Shown piece after piece: positions 32,928 through 42,747 of a stretch of 64,000 bases of DNA. Below the pieces are notes generated by a model. That model was not told where the DNA came from. It searched no databases and saw nothing but the letters and a program-made list of their open reading frames with translations. Both the position numbers and the translations under genes were made by a program. Numbering within the stretch: the stretch's first letter is position 1; every line of letters begins with the position of its first letter. Source of the stretch: an uncultured Erythrobacteraceae bacterium (GTDB lineage Bacteria > Pseudomonadota > Alphaproteobacteria > Sphingomonadales > Sphingomonadaceae); contig CAMLQG010000004.1 in assembly GCA_946482075.1 (NCBI GenBank), forward strand, positions 1 through 64,000, read 5' to 3'.

Positions 32928-35900
32928 CCCAACCGGGCCGGTCGCCTGAGATCGAGCGTCATCGGAAAATCTCCCAGCTGTTCCGCCGGTGGTGCATCCA
33001 TCCGGCCCGGCGTATGGCCATGATCCTGGAATCGCGCCTTGCGCCTTGATTCCGCTTCATAACCGTTCACCGGCACAGTGTCATAAGCTCGTCCGCCGGG
33101 ATGCGCCACATGATAGACGCAGCCGCCCAGCGACCGGCCGTTCCACGTATCGAACACGTCGAAGGTCAGCGGCGCATCGGCCTTGAGCAGCGGATGGAGG
33201 CAGCTCGGCGGAGCCCAGGCCTTGTAGCGCACGCCGCCCACCCCTTCGCCCGGAACCCCGGTGGGATGCATCGGCACGCGCCTGCCGTTGCACGCGATCA
33301 CGTGGCGGCCGGGTACGAGTCCGCGCGCGCGGACCTGCACGCGTTCGGTCGAGCTGTCGACATAGCGCACCGTGCCGCCGATCGCGCCGGTTTCGCCCAG
33401 CACGTTCCATGGTTCCAGTGCATGAGCGATCTCCAGCACCACGCCGCCGGCCTCGACTTCGCCATGCACCGGGAAGCGGAACTGGCGCTGGGCTTCGAAC
33501 CATTGCGGATCGAAATCATAGCCTGCGCCGCGCAGGTCGGAGAGGATCTCCAGGAAATCCGCCCAGACGAAATACGGCAGGAGGAAGCGGTCGTGCAGGC
33601 TGGTGCCCCAGCGGACCAGCCCGCCCGATTGCGGTTCGCGCCAGAACCAGGCGGTGAGCGCCCGCAGCAGCAATTGCTGGGCGACGCTCATTTTCGCATC
33701 GGGCGGCATCTCGAAGCCGCGGAACTCGACCAGGCCGAGCCGGCCGGTCGGGCCATCGGGCGAATAGAGCTTGTCGATGCAGATCTCGGTCCGGTGGGTA
33801 TTGCCCGTCACGTCCACCAGCAGGTTGCGGAACAGGAGGTCGCTGATCCACGGGAATTGCGGCGGATTGTCGGGGCCCGGCACCTGATCGAGCGCGGTTT
33901 CGAGCTCGTAGATGCTGTCATGCCGCGCTTCGTCGATCCGGGGGGCCTGGCTGGTCGGGCCGATGAACAGGCCGGAGAAGAGATAGGAAAGCGATGGGTG
34001 GCGCTGCCAGTAGAGGACGAAGCTCTTGAGCAGGTCCGGCCGGCGGATGAACGGGCTTTCCGTCACCGTCGCGCCGCCGAGCACGATATGGTTGCCGCCG
34101 CCCGTGCCGACCGAGCGGCCGTCGACCATGAACTTGTCCGCTGTCAGCCCGCATTCGCGCGCTTCGTCGTACAGCCAGGTGGTGATTTCCACCAGTTGGT
34201 TCCAGTCCTTGGCGGGATGGATATTGACTTCGATCACGCCGGGATCGGGCGTGACCTTGAGGACATTGATCCGCGGATCGGGTGGGGGCGGATAGCCTTC
34301 GATGCGGACGGGCATGTCGAGCCGCTGCGCCGTAGCTTCCACTTCGGCGACGAGTTCGAGGAAATCCTCCAGCACTTCGACCGGGGGGATGAAGACCGAG
34401 AGATAGCCCTCGCGGGGCTCCACCGTGATCGCCGTGCGCACCGCGCCTTCGATGATCTGCTGTTCGACCACTTCCTGCGCGTTGCTGGCGGGGCCTTCGA
34501 CATGCTCCACGCGCTGGCCGGCAGGGGCAGATGCTTCGCGGTCATCCGCACCCGCCGCCGCGCGCTGCTCGCGATAGTCCGCCAGCGGAGCTTGCGGATC
34601 GGTCGTGACGCGCGGATGGATATAGGGATAGTCGGACTTGGAGACCCAGGGCAGCGAACCCAGCGGCAGGCGATAGCCGAGCGAACTGTCGCCCGGCACC
34701 GCCATCAGCGCGCCGCGCCGGACAGTCCATTGCTCGCTTTTCCAGCGCGAAGCCCTGGCCGGCTCCGCGTTCCAGCGCTGGATCGGAAGCACATAGCCCA
34801 CCGGCTGCGACAGCCCGCGTTCGAACGTGCGGATGAAGCGCTGGCGTTCTTCCGGGTCGTCGAGCTTGGGATCGCCGGCAGTGACGTTCACCGGCAATTC
34901 GCCTTCGCGCTCGATCCACTTCTCCGGATCTTCATAGACCGGATGGACGAAATCCTCCGTCAGCCCGAGCCCCTTTGCCGTAGCGAACAGGAAGTCCGCC
35001 GCGTCGGCCTCGCCGAACTTGCGCTCCGGCTCCCCGTCGGGATCGGCGGCGATCAGCGATGCGTCGTGCCACAGCGGCTTGCCGTCCGTCCGCCAGTAGA
35101 GCGAGAAGCCCCAGCGCGGCAGGCTTTCGCCCGGATACCACTTGCCCTGCCCGTGATGCAGTAGTGCATTCGGGCAGAAGCGATCGCGCAGCTTGCGGAT
35201 CAGCCGGTCGGCATAGCACGCCTTGGTGGGCCCCACCGCATCGCCGTTCCATTCGGGCGCTTCGGGATCGTCCGCCGCGACGAAGGTCGGTTCGCCGCCC
35301 ATCGTCAGGCGGACATCCTGCGCGACGAGATCGGCGTCCACCTTCTCGCCCAAGGCCAGCAAGGCGTCCCAGCGCGGATCGGTGAAGGGCTTGGTGATCC
35401 GCACGGCTTCGGCCACGCGGTCCACGTTCATTTCGAAATGAAACTCGACCTTGGCCGGTTCCGCCAGGCCGGAGACGGGCGCGGCGGAACGGTAATGCGG
35501 GGTGGCGCAGAGCGGAATGTGCCCTTCGCCCGCGAACAGGCCGGAGGTAGGGTCGAGCCCGATCCAGCCCGCCCCCGGCACATAGATCTCGCACCAGGCA
35601 TGGAGGTCGGTGAAATCCGCTTCCGGCCCCTTGGGACCTTCCACCGGCTCCACATCGGCCTTCATCTGGATGAGATAGCCGGACACGAAGCGCGCGGCGT
35701 AGCCCAGGCGGCGGAACAGGTTGACCAGCAGCCAGCCGCTGTCCCGGCACGATCCGGTGCCCAGCGTCAGCGTCTCTTCCGGGGTCTGCACGCCCGGTTC
35801 CATCCGCACGACATAGCCGATGCGCCGTTCCAGCGACTGGTTAACATGGACGAGGAAGTCGATCGTGCGGCCGGTCCAACTGGAGAATTCGGCCACCAGC

Positions 35901-36283
35901 GCATCGACTTTCGGGCCGCCGGGAACAGGTTCGAAATAGGCGGCCAGATCTTCCCGCTGATCAGCATCGTAGGTGAAGGGCACTTCCTCCACCCCATCCT
36001 CCACGAAGAAGTCGAACGGGTTGATGATGTCGAGATCGGCGATCAGGTCCACTTCGATCGAGAAATGGTCGATCTTCTCCGGAAACACGATCCGGGCAAG
36101 CCAGTTGCCGTGCGGATCCTGCTGCCAGTTGAGGAAATGGCCGGCAGGCTCGATCCTGAGCGCATAGTTCGGCACTTTCGTCCGGCTGTGCGGCGCCGGG
36201 CGCAAGCGCACGACCTGTGGGCCGAGGGCGATCGGACGATCGTATTTGTATTGGGTAAGGTGATACAGGCTGGCACGTATCAT
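32924..36283 (-). CDS. DUF2126 protein with N-terminal transglutaminase domain
   Basis: Large cytoplasmic protein of about 1119 residues, typical for the DUF2126 family. The N-terminal transglutaminase beta and core regions begin [20 protein letters not shown]. Catalytic residues are Cys in [20 protein letters not shown], His in [10 protein letters not shown] and Asp in GLDPTSG. The DUF2126 part follows, with [40 protein letters not shown] and [15 protein letters not shown]. Start ATG 36283 is preferred over 36388 because the longer frame runs into a palindromic repeat. It is the first gene of the transglutaminase/ATP-grasp cluster. Biochemical function unknown. Confidence 0.9.
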   Translation of the reverse strand: MIRASLYHLTQYKYDRPIALGPQVVRLRPAPHSRTKVPNYALRIEPAGHFLNWQQDPHGNWLARIVFPEKIDHFSIEVDLIADLDIINPFDFFVEDGVEEVPFTYDADQREDLAAYFEPVPGGPKVDALVAEFSSWTGRTIDFLVHVNQSLERRIGYVVRMEPGVQTPEETLTLGTGSCRDSGWLLVNLFRRLGYAARFVSGYLIQMKADVEPVEGPKGPEADFTDLHAWCEIYVPGAGWIGLDPTSGLFAGEGHIPLCATPHYRSAAPVSGLAEPAKVEFHFEMNVDRVAEAVRITKPFTDPRWDALLALGEKVDADLVAQDVRLTMGGEPTFVAADDPEAPEWNGDAVGPTKACYADRLIRKLRDRFCPNALLHHGQGKWYPGESLPRWGFSLYWRTDGKPLWHDASLIAADPDGEPERKFGEADAADFLFATAKGLGLTEDFVHPVYEDPEKWIEREGELPVNVTAGDPKLDDPEERQRFIRTFERGLSQPVGYVLPIQRWNAEPARASRWKSEQWTVRRGALMAVPGDSSLGYRLPLGSLPWVSKSDYPYIHPRVTTDPQAPLADYREQRAAAGADDREASAPAGQRVEHVEGPASNAQEVVEQQIIEGAVRTAITVEPREGYLSVFIPPVEVLEDFLELVAEVEATAQRLDMPVRIEGYPPPPDPRINVLKVTPDPGVIEVNIHPAKDWNQLVEITTWLYDEARECGLTADKFMVDGRSVGTGGGNHIVLGGATVTESPFIRRPDLLKSFVLYWQRHPSLSYLFSGLFIGPTSQAPRIDEARHDSIYELETALDQVPGPDNPPQFPWISDLLFRNLLVDVTGNTHRTEICIDKLYSPDGPTGRLGLVEFRGFEMPPDAKMSVAQQLLLRALTAWFWREPQSGGLVRWGTSLHDRFLLPYFVWADFLEILSDLRGAGYDFDPQWFEAQRQFRFPVHGEVEAGGVVLEIAHALEPWNVLGETGAIGGTVRYVDSSTERVQVRARGLVPGRHVIACNGRRVPMHPTGVPGEGVGGVRYKAWAPPSCLHPLLKADAPLTFDVFDTWNGRSLGGCVYHVAHPGGRAYDTVPVNGYEAESRRKARFQDHGHTPGRMDAPPAEQLGDFPMTLDLRRPARLG

Positions 36284-36373
36284 TCCCGCATTAGACGACG
36301 AGTTCTGTTGCGCTGCAACAAAAATGTCGCGCGGAGCGAATTCGTCGGCGTTCATGGTGTTGGCGATACGCAT

Positions 36374-36475
36374 CCGTAACTTCGTCATTGCGAGGAGCGA
36401 AGCGACGAAGCAATCCAGGAGCGGTCTGCAATTGCTCTGGATTGCTTCGCTCCGCTCGCAATGACGAGGTTACGG
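36374..36475. repeat. Palindromic repeat, family A (CGTCATTGCGAGGAGCGAAG)
   Basis: Outer arms CCGTAAC (36374-36380) and GTTACGG (36469-36475) extend the long arms TTCGTCATTGCGAGGAGCGA and its inverted partner. The element lies between the divergent DUF2126 and pseudouridine synthase genes, so here it is not a shared terminator. Confidence 0.88.
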
Positions 36476-36548
36476 TATAATCGCCAATTCGCTTCCCGTG
36501 CCGGACGGTGTAACGCTCTTTCCCGATGGGAAGCGCTTGAGAGAGACG

Positions 36549-37109
36549 ATGCCGCGGTTGATCCTGCTGAACAAACCCTATGACGTGCTTTCGCAGTTCA
36601 CCGACCAGGGAACCGGGACCGCGCGGCGGACTCTGTCGGATTTCCTCGATCTGCCGGATGTCTATCCCGCAGGGCGGCTCGATCGTGATAGCGAGGGCCT
36701 GCTGCTGCTCACCGATGACGGCCGGTTGCAGGCCCGGATCGCCGATCCGCGCTTCAAGCTGTCGAAATCCTATCTGGTGCAGATAGAAGGCGACGCACAG
36801 GAAGCGAGCCTCGAAAAGCTGCGGAAAGGCGTGCATCTGAAGGATGGCCCGACGCGCCCGGCCGAAGTGGAGCGGATCGCCGATCCGGCCCTGTGGCCGC
36901 GCGATCCGCCCATCCGCTTCCGCAGGAGCGTGCCGGACTGCTGGATCAGGCTGACGATCCGCGAAGGCCGCAACCGCCAGGTCAGGCGGATGACCGCGGC
37001 CATCGGCCATCCGACCTTGCGGCTGGTCCGATGGAGCATCGGAGAGTGGACGGTGGCGGGGCTGCAGCCGGGCGAATGGCGTGCGGTGCATATCGGTCGG
37101 AGCCCTTAG
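36549..37109 (+). CDS. RsuA/RluE-family pseudouridine synthase
   Basis: rRNA-modifying enzyme of 186 residues converting a uridine to pseudouridine. It starts MPRLILLNKPYDVLSQFTDQ, without an S4 RNA-binding domain, which resembles RluE (23S rRNA). The catalytic Asp lies in AGRLDRDSEGLLLLTDDG. The C-terminal IREGRNRQVRRMTAAIGHPT is the second family signature. The start at 36549 follows GAGAGA; the earlier in-frame ATG (36498) precedes that site. It is convergent with the ribosomal oxygenase gene, overlapping its 3' end by four bases. The target uridine cannot be determined from sequence alone. Confidence 0.92.
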   Translation: MPRLILLNKPYDVLSQFTDQGTGTARRTLSDFLDLPDVYPAGRLDRDSEGLLLLTDDGRLQARIADPRFKLSKSYLVQIEGDAQEASLEKLRKGVHLKDGPTRPAEVERIADPALWPRDPPIRFRRSVPDCWIRLTIREGRNRQVRRMTAAIGHPTLRLVRWSIGEWTVAGLQPGEWRAVHIGRSP

Positions 37110-38266
37110 CCGTCCTCATCGAAGGCGAAGACGCCCTTGTTGATCAGCATGACCAGAAAGGACACTGCCGCCTCGGCATGGGCCAGATGCGGATCGAGCA
37201 CGAGATGGCCTCTCGCGCAGAGCTCCTCTGCAATTGCCATCGTTTCCTCGGTACATTCGAAACGTTCGCCGTCCACGAATAGCAGGATCGCGTTCGCGCG
37301 ATGGCGAATGAAGGAGAGCCGGCTGGCGGGATTGCGGGAAAGACCTTTCCTGTAAGCGAGGGCTCCGCGCACTTCGGCCGCGCTCACCGGTTCTTCCGGG
37401 CTCCAGTCGATATCCGGATATTTGGACTTGCTGTTATGTGCGCCGAACCAGCGCGCGAAGGCCTCGCGGTCGAGCAGCTTCTCGAGCAGCAGCGAATGCA
37501 GCCGATCGATGGATTTCGCGGTGATCTCGCCGGGATTGGCCTGAGGCGTATGGTCCGGATCTTCGTATCGGGGCCCGTCGCTGTCATTATCGAGCAGGCT
37601 GTCGGCCCAGTCCATGATGAGTTCGCGCTGCGCCGGCGCACGGAAACCGATCGAATAGGTCATGCAGTCATCGCCGACCGCTATCCCGTTATGCGCGAAG
37701 CGTGGCGGCACATACAGGATATCGCCGGGCTCCAGCACCCATTCCTCGAGGGCTTCGAACCGGGAAAGCAGCCGCAACCCGTCATGGGGCAGCAATTCCG
37801 CATCGTCGTTGCAGGGGGCACCGATTTGCCAGCGCCGCCGGCCGAGGCCCTGGACCAGGAACACGTCATACTGGTCGAAATGCGCACCGACGCCGCTCCC
37901 GTCCGTCGCATAGCTGACCATCACATCGTCGATCCGCCAGTTGGGCAGGAAGCGAAAGGGCTCGATCAGTGCCGCGACCTGGGGAACGTGATGATCGACT
38001 GCCTGCACCAGCAAGGTCCAGGGATCAGCGCCCAGCCCGGCGAAGCGCTCCTCCGGGAAAGGGCCGGCTTCGAATGTCCAGTCGCGCGCGGTGACGGATG
38101 GCTGCGTCACGAGGCGCGATTCGATCTGCGGCTCGCAGGCAAGCCCGGCCAGCTCGTCGGGGGTGAGCGGGTTGGCCCAGTCCTGCCACGGGTTGCGGAT
38201 CAGCAGCGGCCGCTTCTGCCAGTAATCGCGCAGGAACGCGTCGATATCGAAATTGGCGAACCGCAT
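37106..38266 (-). CDS. Cupin/JmjC-domain ribosomal oxygenase (RoxA/YcfD-like)
   Basis: 2-oxoglutarate/Fe(II) oxygenase of 386 residues. The closest described relatives hydroxylate an arginine of ribosomal protein L16. The JmjC core has the HxD iron motif in GVGAHFDQYDVFLVQGLG and the distal His in RFAHNGIAVG; RRWQIG and EEWVLEPGDILYVPP are family motifs. The N-terminus MRFANFDIDAFLRDYWQKRP resembles YcfD. The start at 38266 was chosen because the longer open frame upstream is the shadow of nadA. It lies 26 bp downstream of nadA on the same strand and may be co-transcribed. The substrate assignment is by homology. Confidence 0.88.
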   Translation of the reverse strand: MRFANFDIDAFLRDYWQKRPLLIRNPWQDWANPLTPDELAGLACEPQIESRLVTQPSVTARDWTFEAGPFPEERFAGLGADPWTLLVQAVDHHVPQVAALIEPFRFLPNWRIDDVMVSYATDGSGVGAHFDQYDVFLVQGLGRRRWQIGAPCNDDAELLPHDGLRLLSRFEALEEWVLEPGDILYVPPRFAHNGIAVGDDCMTYSIGFRAPAQRELIMDWADSLLDNDSDGPRYEDPDHTPQANPGEITAKSIDRLHSLLLEKLLDREAFARWFGAHNSKSKYPDIDWSPEEPVSAAEVRGALAYRKGLSRNPASRLSFIRHRANAILLFVDGERFECTEETMAIAEELCARGHLVLDPHLAHAEAAVSFLVMLINKGVFAFDEDG

Positions 38267-38292
38267 GGGGCCGGGCGGCGGATCGACGCGCT

Positions 38293-39279
38293 CTATCGCG
38301 CGCCCAGATCGCCCTTGCCGATCGTGCCGGATGCCATATCCAGCATCCGGTCGAGCGGCTTCTTGGCAGCGATGCGCAGGCTTTCCTCGATCTCGATGCG
38401 CGGGGTCAGGTCGCGCAGGGCGAGGTAGAGCTTCTCCATCGTGTTGAGCGCCATGTAGGGGCAGATATTGCAGTTGCAGTTGCCGTCGGCCCCCGGGGCG
38501 CCGATGAAGTTCTTTTCCGGCAGGCTCTTCTGCATCTGGTGGATGATGTGCGGCTCGGTCGCCACGATCAGCGTGTCGCCGGGGAAAGTCTTGGCGAAGC
38601 TCAATATCCCGCTGGTGGAACCGATATAGTCCGCATGATCGAGGATCGTCGGCGGGCATTCGGGGTGCGCGGCGATCGGTGCGCCGGGATATTGCGCCTT
38701 GAGCTTGAGCAGCTCCTTCTCGCTGAATGCCTCGTGCACGATGCACACGCCGGGCCACAGCAGCATCTCGCGGCCGAACTTGCGGGAGAGATAGCCGCCC
38801 AGATGCCTGTCGGGCCCGAAGATGATCTTCTGGTCTTCCGGAATCTGCGCCAGGATCGATTCCGCGCTGGAGGAGGTCACGATGATGTCGCTCAGCGCTT
38901 TCACTTCGGTCGAGCAGTTGATGTAGGTCAGCGCGATGTGATCGGGATGCGCTTCGCGGAAAGCCTTGAACTTTTCGGGGGGGCAGCTGTCTTCCAGGCT
39001 GCAGCCGGCTTCCATGTCGGGCAGGACCACGATCTTTTCGGGCGAGAGGATCTTGGCGGTGTCGGCCATGAACTTGACCCCGCAGAAGGCGATCACTTCC
39101 GCGTCCGTCGCCGCCGCCTTGCGCGAGAGTTCCAGACTGTCGCCCACGAAGTCGGCAATGTCCTGGATTTCCGGCTTCTGGTAGTAATGCGCCAGGATCA
39201 CCGCCTTGCGCTCCTTGCGGAGGCGGTCGATCTCGGCAAGCAGGTCGAGGCCGGCGAGGCTGACGGACTGTACGTTCAT
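38293..39279 (-). CDS. nadA: Quinolinate synthase NadA
   Basis: [4Fe-4S] enzyme condensing iminoaspartate and dihydroxyacetone phosphate to quinolinate in NAD synthesis; 328 residues, the usual size. Motifs: AVILAHYYQKPEIQDIADFV, FCGVKFMADTAKIL and NCNICPYMALNTMEKL. Conserved Cys in FCGV, HPECPPTI and NICPYM are the likely cluster ligands. Partner genes nadB and nadC are not in the window. The next gene downstream is the ribosomal oxygenase at 37106. The start is ATG 39279. Confidence 0.96.
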   Translation of the reverse strand: MNVQSVSLAGLDLLAEIDRLRKERKAVILAHYYQKPEIQDIADFVGDSLELSRKAAATDAEVIAFCGVKFMADTAKILSPEKIVVLPDMEAGCSLEDSCPPEKFKAFREAHPDHIALTYINCSTEVKALSDIIVTSSSAESILAQIPEDQKIIFGPDRHLGGYLSRKFGREMLLWPGVCIVHEAFSEKELLKLKAQYPGAPIAAHPECPPTILDHADYIGSTSGILSFAKTFPGDTLIVATEPHIIHQMQKSLPEKNFIGAPGADGNCNCNICPYMALNTMEKLYLALRDLTPRIEIEESLRIAAKKPLDRMLDMASGTIGKGDLGAR

Positions 39280-39352
39280 TGCGGTGGTCTCTCCAGGACG
39301 ATGCCGCCCAGATAGGGACTGGACGGCCGCGCCCCAAGGAGAAAATGCGTGT

Positions 39353-40066
39353 TCAGCTCCCCGCGATACTCGCGGCCTTCTCGATCACCCAGGCCTGCCG
39401 CGCCAGCAGTTCCACGGTGACATGCGCGCCGATCACGATGCCGGCCGCCGTCAGCGTGGCGGGATGGATGATCCCGAGCGCCTTGCGGTCATGCCGCATG
39501 ACGAAGCCCAGCGCAGCCAACTGCACCGCCATCGCCAGCCATTCGCCCCAGGGCATGATCAGCGGCATGGGCAGGAGGCGGCCCAGCGCGGGTTCCATGA
39601 TCAGCACCATCGCCCCCACCATCAGCCGGCGATGCCACAAAGTGCGGCGGCGCATCGCGATCGCGGCCGCCACCGTGCCGCCGAAGATCAGCACGCCGGC
39701 TTGGGTAAGCGCCAGGAAATAGGCATCGGTGAAGAAGGGCGGGACTCGCGCCGTCTCGATCGCCTTGATGCCGACGAAACTTCCGGTTGCCATGATCGCC
39801 AGCGCCAGCAGCACGCCCAGCCAGCCGAGCCGCCGATGCATCGCGATGTTCTCGCGCCGCACGAGCGAGGCCTGCACGATCCCCAGCGCCAGCCAGGAAA
39901 GCATGATCAGCCCGTGGAGATGGACGTAGATCGGCACTTTCGGGACATCGACGAAACCGCGCGCGGAAAATTGCGCGAAGCCGAAGACGATGAAGAGCGC
40001 GACGCCCGCCATCATCCTGGTCCAGAATGTCTGTTCGTTAACCGCGTCGCGGGCCAGAGTTGCCAT
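39353..40066 (-). CDS. Multi-pass membrane protein, DUF2306-like
   Basis: An integral membrane protein of 237 residues with about six hydrophobic segments, for example MAGVALFIVFGFAQFSA, VHLHGLIMLSWLALGIVQAS, LGVLLALAIMATGSFVGI and LIFGGTVAAAIAM. Conserved-looking histidines (YVHLHG, MHRRLGW, LWHRRLMVGAMV, IIHPATL) could coordinate heme or metal, as in other small cytochrome-b-like membrane families, but no function can be assigned. ATG 40066 is preceded by GGGGGAAACC, which favours it over the upstream frame to 40099. It is separated from nadA by 73 bp on the same strand. Confidence 0.7.
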   Translation of the reverse strand: MATLARDAVNEQTFWTRMMAGVALFIVFGFAQFSARGFVDVPKVPIYVHLHGLIMLSWLALGIVQASLVRRENIAMHRRLGWLGVLLALAIMATGSFVGIKAIETARVPPFFTDAYFLALTQAGVLIFGGTVAAAIAMRRRTLWHRRLMVGAMVLIMEPALGRLLPMPLIMPWGEWLAMAVQLAALGFVMRHDRKALGIIHPATLTAAGIVIGAHVTVELLARQAWVIEKAASIAGS

Positions 40067-40165
40067 GGTTTCCCCCTTACCAAAGCGCGGGCGGAGCATA
40101 CCGCATGCGTGTTTGCGGGGAAAGACGGCGCGTGGGGCGGAAAGCCGTAAAACCAGGTTCCAGAT

Positions 40166-40275
40166 CGCTCATGGTGAGGAGGGACTGAGCTTGTCGGAGG
40201 CCCGTCACGAACCATGCGCACAACGGTCCTTCGAGGCGCCACTTCGACAAGCTCAGTGTCTCCTCAGGATGAGCG
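40166..40275. repeat. Palindromic repeat, family B (diverged)
   Basis: GACTGAGCTTGTCGGAGG at the left and CTTCGACAAGCTCAGTGTC at the right, with outer arms CGCTCATGGTGAGGAG and CTCCTCAGGATGAGCG, form an inverted repeat. It lies between the MBL-fold gene and the membrane-protein gene, both on the minus strand. Confidence 0.8.
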
Positions 40276-40316
40276 AGGTAGTTTCTGCTCTTCAGGTGCG
40301 GCCCCAAGGGGCGGAA

Positions 40317-41198
40317 TCATCCCGCGATCGTCCATTCCTCGCCCGCATGGGCCACTTCGCCCCGGCGTTCCAGATCGACCAGATGCGCCAGGACCGACAT
40401 GCCCGCGGCGGGGAACAGGCGCGGGTCGGTGCCCTTGTACATGTCGGGCACCATGGCGACGATGGTCTGCGGGCCTTTCTCCAGCTGGCGCAGGATCTGC
40501 TTCTCGCGCTGGCGGCGGTGGCCGATCATCCCGCGCACCAGCTGGCGGGGCTTTTCGACTGCGGGGCCGTGGGCCGGGAAATAGATGCGGTCTTCGCGGT
40601 CGTGCAGAAGCTGGAGCGAGGCCATATAGGCCGCCATGTCGCCATCGGGCGGGGAAACGACGCTGGTGGACCAGCCCATCACGTGGTCCCCGGTGAACAG
40701 GGCGTCGGTCTGCTCCAGCGCGAAGCACAGGTGGTTGGACGTGTGGCCCGGCGTGGCGACGGCCGTCAGCGTCCAGTCCGAGCCGGAGACGCTTTCGCCG
40801 TCCTTCAGCACGCGGTCGGGCGCGTAGCTTGCATCGAAGCCTGCTTCCACCCGGGGGCCGAGATCCTTCAGCACCAGGCTCTCGCAGCCGATGATCGGCG
40901 CGCCGGTCAGCTTCTTGAGCGGGGCTGCGGCGGGCGAATGGTCGAAATGGGTATGCGTGCAGCAGATCGCGACCACGGTAGCGTCCCCGATCGCGTCCAT
41001 CACCGCCCGGACATGGTCGGCATCGTCCGGGCCGGGATCGATCACCGCGATATCCGTGCCGCCGCCGACCAGATAGGTCTGCGTGCCGGTATAGGTGAAG
41101 TGCGACGGGTTGGGGGCGAGCACGCGGCGGACGAGCGGCTCGATCTGTTCGGCCTTTCCGGTCGGCCAAGGCTGGGGTGGCGCTTCCATGGCTGGCAT
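40317..41198 (-). CDS. MBL-fold metallo-hydrolase (LACTB2-like)
   Basis: Metallo-beta-lactamase-fold hydrolase of 293 residues. Metal-binding motifs are THTHFDHS (HxHxDH), the His in ATPGHTSNHLCF, the Asp in LFTGDHVMGWS and the His in YFPAHGPAVEKP. A C-terminal winged-helix-like tail (REKQILRQLEKGPQTIVAMV ... HLVDLERRGEV) matches the LACTB2/beta-lactamase-like 2 group. Members of this group have been reported as RNases or thioesterases; the substrate here is open. The start at 41198 (MPAMEAPP) or the next ATG three codons on cannot be separated. It is divergent from glpK. Confidence 0.87.
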   Translation of the reverse strand: MPAMEAPPQPWPTGKAEQIEPLVRRVLAPNPSHFTYTGTQTYLVGGGTDIAVIDPGPDDADHVRAVMDAIGDATVVAICCTHTHFDHSPAAAPLKKLTGAPIIGCESLVLKDLGPRVEAGFDASYAPDRVLKDGESVSGSDWTLTAVATPGHTSNHLCFALEQTDALFTGDHVMGWSTSVVSPPDGDMAAYMASLQLLHDREDRIYFPAHGPAVEKPRQLVRGMIGHRRQREKQILRQLEKGPQTIVAMVPDMYKGTDPRLFPAAGMSVLAHLVDLERRGEVAHAGEEWTIAG

Positions 41199-41274
41199 AT
41201 GGGGCCTCTAAGCGGCTAAGTCGAGTAGCTGGGCGAGTGGCCGGGTCGAGTGGTTGGCGGAAGGGGAGGAAACT

Positions 41275-42747
41275 TTGGCGGGCGACGTGATCCTGGTTCT
41301 GGACGAAGGCACCACATCCACGCGCGCGATGGCGATCGGGCTGGACGGGACGCTCCATGGCATGGTCCAGCGGGACCTCACGCAGTTCTATCCGCAGGCC
41401 GGCCGGGTAGAACATGACGCGGCGGAGATATGGGATCGCACGCTGGCCTGCGCGCGTGAAGCCATTGCCCGCGCCGGCGGGGTGGATCGGATCGCCGCGA
41501 TCGGCATCACCAACCAGCGCGAGACGGTGGTCGCGTGGGATCGGCAGACGGGCGAGCCGCTAGCGCATGCGATCGTCTGGCTCGATCGCCGCACGGCGGA
41601 TTTCTGCGCCGATCTGCGCGAAGACGGGCATGAGGCGATGGTGCAGGAGGTGACCGGCCTGCTGCTCGATCCCTATTTCTCCGCCAGCAAGATGCGCTGG
41701 CTGCTCGACCATGAAAGCGCTGTGGCCGCTGCGGCGGCAAAGGGCCGGCTGGCTTTCGGCACGATCGAGAGCTGGCTGGTGTTCAAGCTCACGAAGGGCG
41801 CGCATCTGTCGGACGCCAGCAATGCCAGCCGTACCATGCTGCTCCCGCTGGAGGAGGCGGATTGGGATGAGGGGCTCTGTACCCTGTTCGGCGTTCCACG
41901 CGATGCTCTGCCGCGCATCTGCGACAATGCCGGCCCGCTCGCGGTGACCGATGCCGTGCTGTTCGGCCGCGCGATCCCGATCACCGGGATGGCGGGAGAT
42001 CAGCAGGCGGCCACGGTGGGGCAGGGTTGCTTCGCGCCGGGAGACGCCAAGGCGACTTACGGCACCGGGGCCTTCGTGCTGGCCAATAGCGGAACCGTGG
42101 TGCCGCGATCGCGCAATCGGCTGCTGTCCACGATCTTCCTCCAGATCGACGGCGCGCGGCGCTATGCGCTCGAAGGCTCGGTCTTCGTCGCCGGCAGCCT
42201 GATCCAGTGGCTGCGCGACGTGCTGGGCCTGATCGCCAGCGCGGCGGAAAGCGAGGCGCTGGCGCGGTCGGTCGAAAGCAGCGGCGGCGTGGTGATCGTG
42301 CCTGCCCTGTCCGGCCTCGGTGCGCCGCACTGGCGGCCCGAGGCGCGCGGCGTGATCGCCGGGCTGAGTTTCGCCAGCGGCCGGGCGGAGATCGCGCGCG
42401 CCGCGCTGGAAGCCATGGCGCACCAGACGCACGATCTCGCCACCGCCTTCGCGGCCGACGGGGCGGGCTGGCAGGCGCTTCGCATCGATGGCGGGATGAG
42501 CGCGAACGACTGGATGGCGCAGGATCTCGCCGATATGCTCGGGCTGGCCGTGGAACGCCCGGATTTCGTGGAGACGACCGCGCTGGGAGCAGCGATCCTC
42601 GCAGCCTATGGCGCTGGGCTGTTCGTGTCGCTGGAAGAAGCCTTCGCGGCGATGAGCGGCCCTACGCGCCGGTTCGCGCCTGCGATGGCGGACGAAGTAC
42701 GGGACAAGCGCCTGGCCTTGTGGAGGAAAGCGCTGGGGGCCGCCTGA
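41275..42747 (+). CDS. glpK: Glycerol kinase
   Basis: FGGY-family kinase phosphorylating glycerol to glycerol-3-phosphate, 490 residues. Motifs: VILVLDEGTTSTRAMAIGLD, ITNQRETVVAWDRQTGEPLA, KMRWLLDH, GTGAFVLANSG and RIDGGMSANDWMAQDLADML. The start is taken as TTG 41275, preceded by AGGGGAGG at good spacing; the frame is open upstream to 41254 with another TTG. The active-site sequence fits GlpK better than other FGGY kinases, although GlpK usually has DQGTTS where this has DEGTTS. glpF and glpD are not adjacent. It is divergent from the MBL-fold gene and convergent with the DUF1465 gene, with stops directly abutting. Confidence 0.9.
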   Translation: MAGDVILVLDEGTTSTRAMAIGLDGTLHGMVQRDLTQFYPQAGRVEHDAAEIWDRTLACAREAIARAGGVDRIAAIGITNQRETVVAWDRQTGEPLAHAIVWLDRRTADFCADLREDGHEAMVQEVTGLLLDPYFSASKMRWLLDHESAVAAAAAKGRLAFGTIESWLVFKLTKGAHLSDASNASRTMLLPLEEADWDEGLCTLFGVPRDALPRICDNAGPLAVTDAVLFGRAIPITGMAGDQQAATVGQGCFAPGDAKATYGTGAFVLANSGTVVPRSRNRLLSTIFLQIDGARRYALEGSVFVAGSLIQWLRDVLGLIASAAESEALARSVESSGGVVIVPALSGLGAPHWRPEARGVIAGLSFASGRAEIARAALEAMAHQTHDLATAFAADGAGWQALRIDGGMSANDWMAQDLADMLGLAVERPDFVETTALGAAILAAYGAGLFVSLEEAFAAMSGPTRRFAPAMADEVRDKRLALWRKALGAA

